A stretch of DNA of 64,000 nucleotides from Liolophura sinensis (GCF_032854445.1 NC_088295.1:28819385-28883384); one strand, 5' to 3'. Counted from the first letter of the stretch, positions 25,912 through 39,218 are shown. The notes: generated from the letters alone by a model not told the origin. Numbers and translations are program-made.

Positions 25912-28900
25912 ATAATTGCCATTCATCTTGTCTGCTTGTATCAGCAAGGCTATAAAGGAGGCATGCCATTGGCTCACCACAGGTTCACTTGTAGCAGGCC
26001 TGTTGGATCTATTGCCATTCCTCTACCTGTTTGCTAGGGTGTAGAGCTATAGGGCTGTGACCATATGTGTGCATGTGGTAATCATTCAGTCAGGGAAGTA
26101 CACAGCCATTGTTTCACAAACATATTCCACCAGTACTTTAATTATACAATGAATGACGAAGGTTTAATGCCTGATTTATATCACCACAAGGTCTGAAATT
26201 TGTGCAGTGATATGATTGCATTATGTATGTACATGTGCATATATGTCTACTTATATTAATCAAAATTTCGTTGCCATTATTATATATTTGAATGTTTTAA
26301 TGGCTGATGGTCAGGTACATATGTAGTCTTTATTACTTACTGATCTGCACGTTAGATTCCTCATCATAGATGTTTTATGTCCAGCCATAGTGCACATGGT
26401 TGTCATGGTAATCTAGTTGATATTTTCTACATGATTGGCAGGCATTTTTGGCGTGTACTAGGCTTATGTCTCCAGTATGTCTAAAATGCATGAGTGCAAC
26501 TTGTGCAGTGACCAAGATAAATAGCTTGTCAGCTATCAGGATGGCAGTGTTTTCCAGCACTCCATTATGTCCTTGTAATTATGTCAAACTTCACAAGGTT
26601 AAATAAGGCTGGGCAGACTATTAATGTTATTAAACATATGAGCTTTGACCAGGTACAATACTGATAAGATGTCATAGGGATTTTCTTCACGGTGGTCAGC
26701 CTATGACAGATCACTTTGTGGGAGTGGAGAAAGTTTTTGTTGTATGTTTGAAGTAGTATAAATATCTATATATGGGAAACAGGTTGTCATGGATGATAAG
26801 GTAGCTTGTACACTCTATACATGTAATTAATTATAATTATTAGTTTTGTCATGGGTTTACATTTAATAGTCTAAGGTAGGAAAAAGGTACAATGCATATA
26901 CATATAATTTTTTCTGTACCTAAAACCTTTTGAGTGCTATGATAACCAGATCTTAACAAATCAGGATTGTCAACAAAATTTTAAACTCTGTAAAAACTAG
27001 GACATATTTTAAGCTAAAAAAAATTTTAGACAAATGGTGTATTCATAATTGTTTTTCAAATAGGCAAAGTTACCAGATCGTTGTGTTTATACCAGAGAGC
27101 AAAATGAACACTTCCAGATTATGTTATTTAATTCACAGATAAATATTCCAGCTCTTGCCTGTTCCATCATAGGAAGGTATGGAAGCAACAGTAATGACCC
27201 AGCTCAGTAAGGAGAGTATTCTCACCAGGCTCATTAAAGTATTATCATATGGTACCAAAAACACAGTAAATGTTCAGATAATTTATTATGAAACATAATG
27301 ACCGTTTATGCCCTGGGTTTCTTCCATTGTGGACCACACACAGTTGCGTTGTCAACCTTGTCATCAGCTTTGGCTTTTTTTTATCAGTGTAGGCCAGGCA
27401 TGTGGGGCATATGAGTCTTTCTGCCCCAAGAATTCAGTAAGTGAACAGAATTGTAATTTAAACAGCTTACTGTAGTCCTTCAATCCAGCCTGTCCAATTG
27501 TGACTTTCCTTTAAGCTATTAAAAATATGTTCTGTACGTCTTAGCAAAAAAAAAGTTTTTTAAAAATACAAACTTGAACAAGAGAATATTGGAGTGCCAA
27601 ACCATCTAGAATACATTAAGATAATTTCCGAAAAAGTAATCCTAATATGGACTACTGACATGTGGTGCTGCCACATTCAACATTAAAAACTGTCAGGTAT
27701 GTAGGCTGTCATGGTGACCTTCAACACTGTGTTCAGCACAAGCATGTGCCTAAGCTGATCTCCACGTGCCCTGCTGTATTAAGGCAAAAATCTACCAAAA
27801 CCAGCGTGATTCATTGTGACTATAATGTAAGCTTAATTATAAAGAAGTGTTATTTAATAAGGAATTACCATAGTTACATGTCACAGGTAGCAAAACCAAG
27901 CATAGAAACCTTGAGATAAAGTTGCATTATTGGAGAAAATCTGGATTTTTTGTTGACAGCTATTTATGAGGGCAGGCTGACTATACCCTTTCAATTAGCA
28001 ACTGGCGCAATTGCAAACCTGGTCCTAAAAAAAAAAAAGAGAGACAGAAAGAAAAAAGGCGAGAAAATGGCCAGAGATCAATAAACATAGACCTTTTAAA
28101 GAAAGAACACTCGCTTTCACGCCTGGCATGGCTCTAATGTTCTTATAGGTATAGTCAGACAGTTTGAGTATACTACAGTACTACAGTTCTGCCTTGTGGA
28201 TAACCATTAAGAGACACACCAAGTGGTACTATCTCCTATACAGATGTGGTACTATCTATGTACAATCTCTCATCAAGATGTAGATTGTATCTGCGGATGC
28301 TGGTTCAGTTCTCTGTGCCTCCTTGCAGGTTACATGGATGGGGTTATATTTACATGGGTGATGTCTCTATGACCAGAGGAATTGATGGTTGTGAAGGGTT
28401 AAACTTCATTGACGGGCTGTAGCTGTGGTGTGCCATATCATCTCTGGAATGCTCAGACACACTGAGCTTGTACATCCTAACACCTGCTCTAGTAATGCAG
28501 ATCTGCTCTAACAGCATTCCAGGGTTTGTCCTGATGGCAGTCAGGATAGATCCCGGCTCAAGAGAGCACTCTTTCAGTAACTGACTGGCCTTTCTCCTGT
28601 TCTGCAGACCACAGAGTAGTCCCTGCCCATGTGGACTTGATACGTAACATGCCTGTGTTAAATACTAGCTTAGACTTTTAATTAATCACACCTATTGGAG
28701 TTAGTGGCTGAACTGTCATGGATGTCGTGGAGAGCAGAGGTGATGTTGTGTGACAGACATCCTGTTTGGAGTTTGCACGCCACAGAAGCTGAATTCTGCA
28801 TGAAGATCCTTCCAGTTTCCATGGTGTCTATACAGGCTAAGTGTGAAGCTGATAGACAGTGTTTTATTAATCTCACCACAGCATCTGGCAGAATCTGAAT

Positions 28901-30432
28901 AGGTTTGTGGAAAGGACCTGTGTCGTGTTGGTGGCCGGGAGTAAAATTTTGAAATTACAGCATTCTGTAGAAAGACTGTTATCCACAATTGTGTATTACA
29001 GCAGTTTTCAGATGGCAGTGTTGAAAACGTGCATTGAACTGTTTAAGTACTGTGTACATGCCCAGTGTATTGATTTTAATAGTAAATGTAAATAGTAAAT
29101 AGTTTCGGGTGTGTGATCTTGTTATACTCACTAGTGATCCATAAAAGCCATACTTGTATAAGTAGTGTTCTTAAGTCACATTAAACATTGTTCTCACCAA
29201 AACTAATGGCCCCTAACCACTGAGATTGCAGGTTGAAATCCAGTTGTTGGTCTTACAGCGTGTTGATTTTATATTTGCTGAGGTAGGCCAGATACATACA
29301 AATGGTTCTTATTGGTAATGTTATCTATGGTCATGTCATGTAGTCTTTGGAAATTTAGAAAGTTAAAAGTTATCTGTATTACATTATAAATCCTAACATT
29401 AGCTCAATATACCAATGAAACACTATTAACCAGAAATGCAAAATTAAATAGAGAAATATGTTTATAAGGACATATTTAGGGTAGATTGTAAGCTCTAGAT
29501 ACCTTTTGCCTTCACCTGCGTCTTTGTCAAAATTTCAAGCTCCATGATGTGCATCATTGTGGCATTTTGTTCCTGTGGTATTTGTTCCAGTGCGGATAGA
29601 AAACCAGCGATACCTGTAGAAGTTATTTGTGTAGAGTGTTTATGTTTTGCTAAGGTTCTCCCCCTGGTAGAGGGCCTGTGGTTTACTGGGTGTAACTTTA
29701 CCATAGATCTTTGCAGGAGGGCCTCTGTACATAGCTCAGGCCTGTCAGTCAGTGCAGACTGAAGCAGCTTAATCAACCAGATGCCCAGCTCTGAGACTAC
29801 TTTGTATCCTACTCCCCTTCACCATTTGTCTCTTCCAGCTCCCTGTTTAATAACCTATCTTCAGTGGTGAAGGTAGAAATTGAGGCTGTTTTAAGCAGCT
29901 AAAGACCATCGAATGATTAGATTACTGATCAGAGTGACTTTCCACATCTTTTGTCTGCAGAATCAACACTTAACTCTTTATCCCTCATCTGGGAAATTTT
30001 CTTTGAGATTTAATTCCACAAGTTTTGCCGGCAGAATTGGATTTTCACCTATCCTTGAATGCCAGGAGGCATTTAAGCCAGCGCAGTTAATGTAAGGTGA
30101 TTACGTAACAATTTCATTCACATTCAGGTGGGAGTGTATCTTCATTTTTTTTCCACACATTTACCTTCATAATACAACACGGATATTGCTGCTCTAAAAT
30201 TGTGCCTTAAAAAGGATTTAGTGTGATCAGCCGCGTTCGCCATACAGACCATTACGTCCTGTGCAGGAAACAGAGACTGCTGCGTGAGACAGGAGTGTAT
30301 ACAACCATATCAGGGACAGCGACTGGTTGTCAAGGCACTTACTGCCGACCAAAAACAAAATTCTTGGTCTACAGGGTCGAGCTGGCCTTACCTCTTGTGT
30401 GTTGAATATTTTATTACTTGTAATCATTTTAG

Positions 30433-30601
30433 CCAGCGAACTTCAATGAAAATTTGAGAGCAATTTGGTTTAAGCGATGGAACAAGAAGATTGAGCAGCA
30501 GATATGCGGGATAATTCCCAGACTACATCAGCTACACGCTGCAGTGAGATAGATGAGCAGGATACTCTCTACACCAAAACTCTGACTGAGATTAAGTAAA
30601 A
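30433..30601 (+). other. sif: Candidate 5' UTR of alternative first exon
   Basis: This is the leader in front of the alternative start. A possible acceptor (ATCATTTTAG, ending 30432) could mark its left edge, but transcription might begin anywhere nearby, so the start is a guess. It contains a 5-residue uORF (ATGGAACAAGAAGATTGA at 30477) and a longer 31-codon uORF at 30504. Confidence 0.4.
30504..30599 (+). promoter_or_regulatory. 31-codon upstream ORF ending 2 nt before the alternative start
   Basis: The ORF begins ATGCGGGATAATTCC and ends with TAA at 30597-30599; the main ATG follows at 30602 after two A residues. The product (starting MRDNSQTTS) has no recognised family. Placement this close to the main start makes the two starts compete and is suited to translational control, though reinitiation over 2 nt is normally inefficient. 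Conservation is unknown. Confidence 0.5.
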
Positions 30602-30645
30602 ATGGGTGGCTCTAACAGTCGTAATCGACCTAAGACAGACAGGAG
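30602..30645 (+). CDS. sif: Candidate alternative first coding exon of sif (isoform B N-terminus)
   Basis: The ATG has a strong context (A at -3, G at +4) and an in-frame TAA at 30593-30595, so it is the first Met of its frame. It encodes MGGSNSRNRPKTDR plus AG of a split codon, then a donor GTAAGA at 30646. The phase (2) and final AG are the same as in exon 1, so splicing to 39219 recreates Arg followed by LWAEIF with no frame change. Gly2 and Ser6 match the N-myristoylation consensus, as in isoform A, and the basic tail would help membrane binding. The peptide itself is not one I recognise. The evidence is phase, donor, start context and the shared lipidation motif; no transcript was seen. 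A chance match cannot be excluded. Confidence 0.65.
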
Positions 30646-31094
30646 GTAAGACACAGCACCTGGCTGCTTGAGAGCTGGAGGTGAAGTGGAGTGGGGAGGG
30701 AGGGGTGTGATGTAACATTGCTGTATGTTGTTTGTCAGACAGACAGTTAAATATGTTGAATAACGTGTTAAGTAATATATTGCTTCAGTTATCATCAATA
30801 AGTGCAATTCAATGCCTGCATATATCAAGGATCAGTATGCTTGCAAGTTGTTGTTGTGTTTGGTTGTTTCCTGCTTTAAAAAATAAAAGAAAAAATAATC
30901 GAGCAACTAATACTTTAACTAAATCTATTGTAATTTGAGTTTTATTGACAACATTTATGCATTAATGTTTTACAGTGATTCAGCTGAGCAGTTTTATTTA
31001 CACAGCTGCATTATACATTAAGGGTTGAGTTTTGTGATAATGTATGCTGACAGGCCCTTAGCGACTGATAGGTTTAGAGTGCATCAGTACTTGA

Positions 31095-31140
31095 ATCCTC
31101 ACAAGTAAAATATTCTTGAGCCTGATATAAAATATCTATC
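31095..31140 (+). mobile_element. Degenerate SINE 3'-tail relic
   Basis: ACAAGTAAAATATTCTTGAG followed by CCTGATATAAAATATC matches the GTATAAGTGAAATATTCTTG segment of the SINE at 61157 with several changes. Only the tail is recognisable. Confidence 0.55.
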
Positions 31141-33039
31141 TCTGAAGGAGAAAGACAGTTTGACCAGGGTACAGGCATTGCTACTTTCAGATATAGATCA
31201 ATGCAGCAGATGCTCTTAGTTACCCAAATATATGTATTCCTTAATAGCTAATTTTTATTTTGCATTTCACATGATACCAAAATAGCGATTTTATCAGTTT
31301 TCCTCTCAGTGATAGTTTTATTACTAGACGATTTTCTTGTCATCTAGTATACACATACATTTAATTATTTAATATAGCCATACTGGTTAGGACTGATCTG
31401 CAGTATCATTGGTCACATGGTGTAACACACTTTTTCATAACTGCGATGTGGTTGGTATTTCAGGAAGCTCATGAGATTAGGTGACTATGAGCCTGCTACG
31501 TTTGTGATAACCATTGTGTCTGTATTGCCACCTACTTTGACCAAAGCTCCTAATTAACCACAGATAAATTTCTGACAGGTAGTTGGCTAGTTTTCCAGAG
31601 AGTAGCCTTAATTCTACACAAAAAACTCGCACCCTCTATATTCTTTTGAAGACAAATAAATTTGACATTGTCTTAATGTTTGTTTGCATATGCATCATTT
31701 TTGTTTTATCTTTGTCTTGGTCATAGCCAGCTAATATTCTGTTAGCTCCAGTAAACGAATTTGAAATTGAATTTGACAACTCCTGGAAAGATTTTCCCTG
31801 TGCTTTACTGCATATTCTCATATTCTTCCAGTTTTACTGGAACAAGTATAAATCTTTCAGTTCAGTTTGCGAAGGTTTCTTGGAGAAACCCATGACAATC
31901 CTGAAAGATTTGGTGACCGTTTATATACCAATTGTATAAATACCTGTTCTGTCTGGGCCAAATTGAGATTTATTGAACTGGGCTATGGCCATGGATACCC
32001 CTAACTCAGCCATCAGTTGTGACCAGGGTAGGTTCTAACGGGAGTGGAGTCGAGCCATTTGTTAAGATTATGGGTGGGTTTGTCCAGTCTGTCCAGTGGC
32101 TTGATTGTCTGTAATTACCCTCCTGCGGACCTATTTCTGAGATGGTTGGACTGCAGAGACTGGACTTTGTAGGGTTTCCTAAGGGTTGATGGTCAGACAT
32201 ACACTCATGCTTGGTTTGACCTTCCCGTCTCTCTGTTATCTGTCAAGCCTAGCCTTATTGTCTTCCTGTTGTCTCCAAGTAATTCCAGCTTAAGTAAAGG
32301 CAAATGAATTACTTGCACAAGATAACAGTTCTGAAAAGCTCTGTGACATACAGGATTTTATCACCATTCAGAAAAAAGTTCTATTGATTTGGTTGGGTTG
32401 AAATGTCTAACATACGAGATCGAATATGACAGGACTTTGGGGGTACATCAGTCCCCTCATCAGTTTCAGATGCAAAATGTAAACAGAAAGGGAGACAACT
32501 TTGCTTGAGCAAAAATAACTTTTTGTCGTGTGCTTAGATCATGGCCGATGTCCCAAAAAAAAAAAAAAAAAAAAAATTTTGTTTCGCACTAATAAAAAGA
32601 ATGTGGCAAAATGGGTAAGTTGCGGAAATATGAAAAAAATCTAATGAGCCTGCTGCGATAAGTTTTGCTCCCACCATGATGAAAAGGACAGTTGAAGTCT
32701 TTGAAGAATTTCATCCAGAAAAGATCGGGTAAAGTCTAGGACACTTTTGCCTCGGTTTGAGGCCTGAAAACAGGGTGGGACTATACCTTTATCCCTTGAT
32801 TGTCTTCGTTATTCCTACATGTAATTAAACCAACGGCCCAGAAGCCACTGTGTCTCGACACAAATTAATCAGTTTCATCTCTGAAAGGTTGATCACAACA
32901 TCACTGTGTTGATCGTGAAGGAGAGAAATTTGACATGTACAAAGACTGAGTGTAGGATGCAAAAATTTCCCCCTTACTGAGTAACAATAGCGACCTTCTT
33001 TCGATGTCAGATCTTCAGAGTACATGAGTATAGATGGCT

Positions 33040-35257
33040 GTTAAATACTGTGTTAGGTCTTCAGGCACATGAGCGAGGACCAACATGTGAAACTCCCATG
33101 TATAGCTGGCTGTGAAATGCTGTGTTATTGCTAGGTCTTCAGGTACATGAGCAAGGGTCAACATGTGAAACTCCCATGTATAGCTGGCTGTGAAATACTG
33201 TGTTTATTGCTAGGTCTTCAGGTACATGAGCGAAGACCAACATGTGAAACTCCCTGTATAGCTGGCTGTGAAATACTGTGTTAGGGTCTTCAGGTGCATG
33301 AGCGAGGGCCAACATGTGAAACTCCCATGTATAGCTGACTGTGAAATGCTGTGTTATTGCTAGGTCTTCAGGTACATGAGCAAGGACCAACATGTGAAAC
33401 TCCCATGTATAGCTGGCTGTGAAATGCTGTGTTATTGCTAGGTCTTCAGGTACATGAGCGAGGACCAACATGTGAAACTCCATGTATAGCTGGCTGTGAA
33501 ATACTGTGTTAGGTCTTCAGGTGCATCAGCGAGGGCCAACATGCGAAAGTCTCATGTATAGCTGGCTGTGAAATGATGTGTTATTGCTAGGTCTTCAGGT
33601 ACATGAGCGAGGGCCAACATGTGAAACTCTCATGTATAGCTGGCTGTGAAATACTGTGTTAGGTCTTCAGGTACATGAGTGAGGACCAACATGTGAAACT
33701 CCCATGTATAGCTGGCTGTGAAATGCTGTGTTATTGCTAGGTCTTCAGGTACATGAGCGAGGGCCAACATGTGAAACTCTCATGTATAGCTGGCTGTGAA
33801 ATGCTGTGTTATTGCTAGGTCCTTCAGGTACATGAGCGAGGACCAACATGTGAAACTCCCATGTATAGCTGGCTGTGAAATGCTGTGTTATTGCTAGGTC
33901 TTCAGGTACATGAGCAAGGACCAACATGTGAAACTCCCATGTATAGCTGGCTGTGAAATGCTGTGTTATTGCTAGGTCTTCAGGTACATGAGCGAGGACC
34001 AACATGTGAAACTCCCATGTATAGCTGGCTGTGAAATACTGTGTTAGGTCTTCAGGTGCATCAGCGAGGGCCAACATGCGAAAGTCTCATGTATAGCTGG
34101 CTGTGAAATGATGTGTTATTGCTAGGTCTTCAGGTACATGAGCGAGGGCCAACATGTGAAACTCTCATGTATAGCTGGGCTGTGAAATACTGTGTTAGGT
34201 CTTCCAGGTACATGAGTGAGGACCAACATGTGAAACTCCCATGTATAGCTGGCTGTGAAATGCTGTGTTATTGCTAGGTCTTCAGGTACATGAGCGAGGG
34301 CCAACATGTGAAACTCTCATGTATAGCTGGCTGTGAAATGCTGTGTTATTGCTAGGTCTTCAGGTACATGAGCGAGGACCAACATGTGAAACTCCCATGT
34401 ATAGCTGGCTGTGAAATGCTGTGTTATTGCTAGGTCTTCAGATACATGAGCAAGGGCCAACATGTGAAACTTCCATGTATAGCTGGCTGTGAAATACTGT
34501 GTTAGGTCTTCAGGTACATGAGCGAGGACCAACATGTGAAACACCCATGTATAGCTGGCTGTGAAATGCTGTGTTATTGCTAGGTGTTCAGATACATGAG
34601 CAAGGGCCAACATGTGAAACTCCCATGTATAGCTGGCTGTGAAATGCTGTGTTATTGCTAGGTCTTCAGGTACATGAGCGAGGACCAACATGTGAAACAC
34701 CCATGTATAGCTGCTGTGAAATGCTGTGTTATTGCTAGGTGTTCAGATACATTAGCGAGGGCCAACATGTGAAACTCCCATGCATAGCTGGCTGTGAAAT
34801 GCTGTGTTATTGCTAGGTCTTCAGGTACATGAGCAAGGGCCAACATGTGAAACTCTGATGCATAGCTGGCTGTGAAATGATATGTTATTGCTAGGTCTTC
34901 AGGTACATGAGCAAGGGCCAACATGCCTAAAGTCTCATGTATAGCTGACTGTGAAATGCCTGTGTTATTACTAGGTCTTCAGGTACGTGAGCAAAGACCA
35001 ACATGTGAAACTCTCATGTATAGCTGGCTGTGAAATGCTGTGTTATTGCTAGGCCTTCAGGTACATAAGCAAGGGCCAACATGTGAAAGTCTCATGTATA
35101 GCTGGCTGTGAAATGCTGTGTTATTGCTAGGGTCTTCAGGTACATTAGCGAGGACCAACATGTGAAACTCCCATGTATAGCTGGCTGTGAAATGCTGTGT
35201 TATTGCTAGGTCTTCAGGTACAATGAGCGAGGACCAACATGTGAAACTCCATGAACA
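33040..35257. repeat. 78/72-bp tandem array, about 29 units (2.2 kb)
   Basis: About 29 units each start near AGGTCTTCAGGTACATGAGC and contain CCAACATGTGAAACTCCCAT and TATAGCTGGCTGTGAAAT. The full unit is 78 bp; a second form lacks ATTGCT before the next AGGTCTTC and is 72 bp. Both are multiples of three, so a minus-strand frame (HMLVLAHVPEDLAITQHFTA-like) persists over several units until single-base indels break it. A marked multi-unit segment beginning GTGCATCAGC recurs at 33521 and 34056, a 535-bp higher-order duplication. No start, splice or domain evidence supports a gene. Confidence 0.95.
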
Positions 35258-35624
35258 TGCAAGGCATGCGGCCACTATGCCCCATACAACTTTGTTTAAG
35301 TTGCCTGTGTATTGTTAAATTATATATAGGCTTGTTTGTAAGGTACATGTAGTTTTCCAGTTCAAACTCTTTTGTTGCCAGGTAAAAATTGCCAGGTAGT
35401 TCTCTTGTATCTCTTGTATTTAATTTACATTACCAATCACCTGGTCTCACATACAGCGCTTGCATTTTCTCCACTGTTCATCTATTATAGCTTTTTTTTA
35501 GGGGTCCATGTTATAGTCAATGTAATCCAAAGTAGTTGTCTAACATCTCGGACGGGTCACATGGTACAGTAGGACACTGTTTTTCTCCTCAGCGATAAAA
35601 GAGTGTGAACTTTAAATTAACTTA

Positions 35625-35712
35625 CTGTACTGGCCTCCCACCTTAACGCTGCCAGCAATCAAGGAAATACATATATTCTTGAGCACAGTGCAAAACACCA
35701 ATCAGATAAAGG
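35625..35712 (+). mobile_element. Degenerate SINE 3'-end relic
   Basis: GGCCTCCCACCTTAACGCTG, then TATATTCTTGAGCACAGTGC and AAAACACCAATCAGATAAA follow the SINE 3' order. Flanking duplications are not recognisable. Confidence 0.65.
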
Positions 35713-37857
35713 ACTAAAGATATAATTGTATTGAAAGTTTAAAGGTTTAAAAGCTCCTCTTTTGTGTAGGGGAGATTTTATGAGCACAAATGCAGGTACT
35801 TTATTTTCAACTGCAAACATTACATTTTTATTGCTTTGACATACTAAAATTGATTTGGCCCACAATAGTTGAAACCAAAAATACAACGTGATTGAGAGAG
35901 CATATATATGTGCTCATGCAATATAGATGTACCGTTTGCCTAAAAAAGTGGAATTTGTGCTAAATTGATCCTCACCCTTTTCACTCTGTGAGCAAGGAAG
36001 GTGTTTTGTATCTATTATACCATGTATGTTTGCCTAGAGCTGTGGTGAAAAATAAAGGTTAAATGTTTCATTTCGAAGGTATTAGTGGAAACCCATTAAC
36101 AATCAGCCCAAACAAATATAACGGGTCCATGTTTAATTCCCACGATCTTCCATGAGAAATGGGTCAAGCTGGTGTTCTGCAAAGTGAAGCATTACAGGTC
36201 TCGGCGAACATGGTCTGTGACTTAAAAACAGTTCAGTAGGATTGAATCATGATCCCCTCACAATCCAGGGATTGGAATAATAAAAGCAGCAGAATAGAGC
36301 TGTCTCTGGAGATCCAGGTTGATGGATTGACCAGGCCTAATTACCTACCTCAGCACTGGTGTCTGGTATACAGGTTGAATCATTGTTTGACAGAACCCAG
36401 ATCAGTTTAGATATGACAGTCACAAATGGTGATGTCCACAACAGAGACACTATCAGCAGTATCACCACAACTCGCCAACGATTCCCTTGAGAATAAGATG
36501 TTGTCTGCTTTAGCGTCTTCTTATTGGAAAAATTTATTTCATGCTCAGTGAAATTTTCTAATGGTGCTATTTCTGTATAATGGTGTCAAAAGCTTTCGAA
36601 AAATGCATAGGCAGTGAAACTAGTTAGCATAAAAGAAATGTCACATGGTGAAAGAAAGGTATTTTTTTCAGTGAGTGTCAGGACAACATTTAATGCTGCT
36701 TTTATAATTAAAATAAAAATATTGACTTGTTTGAATAGCAGAATTTACTTACAAAATATTGCTTGCTACTAATTAGTTTATTTTGTTGCCATGATTTGCT
36801 GGCTTTTATTCCCTGTCAACTAGAGAAAGTGTGCAAGAGAACACAATCACAATGAAAACACTTGTACTTGTGGTAATTGTCAGCAGTTGTCCCTCGGAGG
36901 TATATTTTGAGAACATATTTAATTTATATGGTTTACAGGTATACATGTAAATACTTTGGACATGTATACAGTGTGGTTGTGCGTTCAAGCCAAGATACTT
37001 TAGCCTGTTAAATAAAGCTGTAGATATAAGTTGAGTGTACCTGAGCATTTCTTTTTCCATAAGACAGTGGTAATTAGGTATTGTGCATGTTTGCAAGCAG
37101 TTTAAATGCATGTACCGAATGGTTCTGTATATAGGGTTGCGCAAAACCTTGAACAGTGTGTTTAGCTTTTTTACGTGAGCCAGCAAGTACTTATAGGTAA
37201 AGATTCTGGTCTATTTCCATCAGCACTATAGGCGCCTGAAACTCCTCAGGTGATGTAACACTTTGCTAAAAACAGGAAACAGGTGGCTTGTTTAACCTAC
37301 ACACAGAAAATTGGGGTAAGATACGAGGCCAATAACAAATATGCCCGTCTTTCTCAAGAAGTGTTTCTGGGGTTCCTTGCGGGTGGTCTGCCGGGTTGTT
37401 GGCCTCTGACAGGTAATGGCCATGACCATAGCTGCATGTGTAAGGAATATAGGGGCAGAAGCCAGGCAAAAAATCGAATGGTATGATAGGGTGCTGTACT
37501 TAACATGTGAAGATCAGGTAGCAAAGGGATGAGGAATACTGATATGTTATTGTTTTGGTGCACCTACTAACCCAGATGGACTTATAGATGTGGGAGTCTG
37601 CTACAATAGATCGTTTGACCTGAGGAAATACTTTACTTGTACTTCATTCGGTCATTGGTTGTTTTTGGTTGTCATTGGTCATGGCGTTTTGAGTCATTGC
37701 CACATGTTTTAGGTGAACAGTAATTTGTTGGTTTCCTTTAAGCACAAGTCTGTGGGCTTCCTATGACCATAAAACTGTAGATGTGCCAGTGGTTACTGAC
37801 TTGTGGATAACTATCGGCATAAGGTGTCTGGGTCGCCGTTAGTCAAGGACTGACAGA

Positions 37858-38644
37858 TTCCCAGTGGCCATAGGTTTCTTGATTTCTGGTGATTTTGGGA
37901 TTGTTCATTTCCACTGGTTGTTGACTCGGAGGTTTTCAATGGATTTTCCATGGTTATGCATCATTGGGTTTCCAATGGTAACATTGACTCTGAGATTTTC
38001 AGTGGATGTGCATTTCTGCATGGATTTCCAGTGGTTATTGACTCTGAGATTTCCAATGGGTGTGCATTTCTGCATGGGTGTTCAGTGGTAACATTGACTC
38101 TGAGATTCCCAGTGGGTGTGCATTTCTGCATGGGTTTCCAGTGGTTATTGACTCTGAGATTCCCAGTGGGTGTGCATTTCTGCATGGGTGTTCAGTGGTA
38201 ACATTGACTCTGAGATTCCCAGTGGGTGTGCATTTCTGCATGGGTTTCCAGTGGTTATTGACTCTGAGATCTCCAATGGGTGTGCATTTCTGCATGGGTG
38301 TTCAGTGGTAACATTGACTCTGAGATTCCCAGTGGGTGTGCATTTCTGCATGGATTTCCAGTGGTTATTGACTCTGAGATCTCCAATGGGTGTGCATTTC
38401 TGCATGGGTGTTCAGTGGTAACATTGACTCTGAGATTCCCAGTGGGTGTGCATTTCTGCATGGGTTTCCAGTGGTTATTGACTCTGAGATTTCCAATGGG
38501 TGTGCATTTCTGCATGGGTGTTCAGTGGTAACATTGACTCTGAGATTCCCAGTAGGTGTGCATTTCTGCATGGGTTTCCAGTGGTTATTGACTCTGAGAT
38601 CTCCAATGGGTGTGCATTTCTGCATGGGTTTTCAGTGGTTATTG
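37858..38644. repeat. 110-bp tandem repeat built of two related half-units, about 6-7 copies
   Basis: From about 37965 the array repeats every 110 bp. Each unit holds two similar halves: one with CAGTGGTTATTGACTCTGAG, the other with CAGTGGTAACATTGACTCTG. Both halves end GGTGTGCATTTCTGCATGG. The left edge (37858-37964) is diverged. Since 110 is not a multiple of three, the three forward frames rotate through the same peptides, giving staggered open frames that are not genes. Confidence 0.95.
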
Positions 38645-39218
38645 TGTATAATTAAGCTATTCTTGGCCCAGTTGCTAAAGATCAGGCATTGCCTTGTACA
38701 TGTATGTGTATCTATAGACAGTCACTGTCATGACGTAATGACAACTTCTGCATGCTGGCTACTGTCTGCAGGCTTACTCCAGTCTGTGTCAGAATAAGAC
38801 GCGCCTTACAATAGCTCATCAGTTGATAGATAAACTGCATTGTCTGAGCTGTTATGGATCAGAGGAGCTGGGAGAAAGTGTCAGTGAATGATTGATTTTT
38901 CATTTCCAACTTCTAGACAGTTTTCAAAGTAAGAGATTGTGGGTTGGTGATATATTTAAGTTGCCTGGCCTGGACCACAGTGTTGTTGCCTCCAGAGAAG
39001 ATGAGGTGGATAATTTCTGTGTTGATTGGAAGTGATGACGGGTGATAGGTATCATCCTTATTGCTAATTTTGTAGCAAGTATAAGGTTAACAATTTGCGG
39101 AAGTTGCTGAGCTAAATCATGATGAAGTTATTACAAATGTTAACATGTTTATATGACCTTATTACAGATGTCTAGTATATAGAATGTTTGTCATGATGAA
39201 AACTTGTTCCTTTGATAG

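Larger units (their letters stand above)
21481..39218 (+). other. sif: Intron 1 (17.7 kb)
   Basis: Bounded by donor GTAAGT and acceptor TTTGATAG, phase 2. It holds the candidate alternative first exon at 30602-30645, four large tandem arrays (21.5, 25, 33-35 and 38 kb) and a SINE at 25785. I see no gene or clear regulatory signal in 22145-24930, 25925-30430, 30650-33030 and 35260-37850, apart from SINE tail relics near 31095 and 35625 and A runs (notably 32549-32574). Confidence 0.85.

Noticed and set aside
32601-32614. A further possible first exon (MWQN plus GG) with donor GTAAGT, phase 2
   Set aside because: Only four whole codons, weak start context, next to a long A run, and no lipidation motif; too little evidence.
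33139-35275. Minus-strand frames repeating HMLVLAHVPEDLAITQHFTA-like peptides
   Set aside because: Frames are limited to the tandem array and broken by single-base indels; kept only as a finding about period.
37864-38797. Staggered open frames of about 83-135 codons over the 110-bp array
   Set aside because: Identical peptides recur every 110 bp in rotating frames; repeat artefact.
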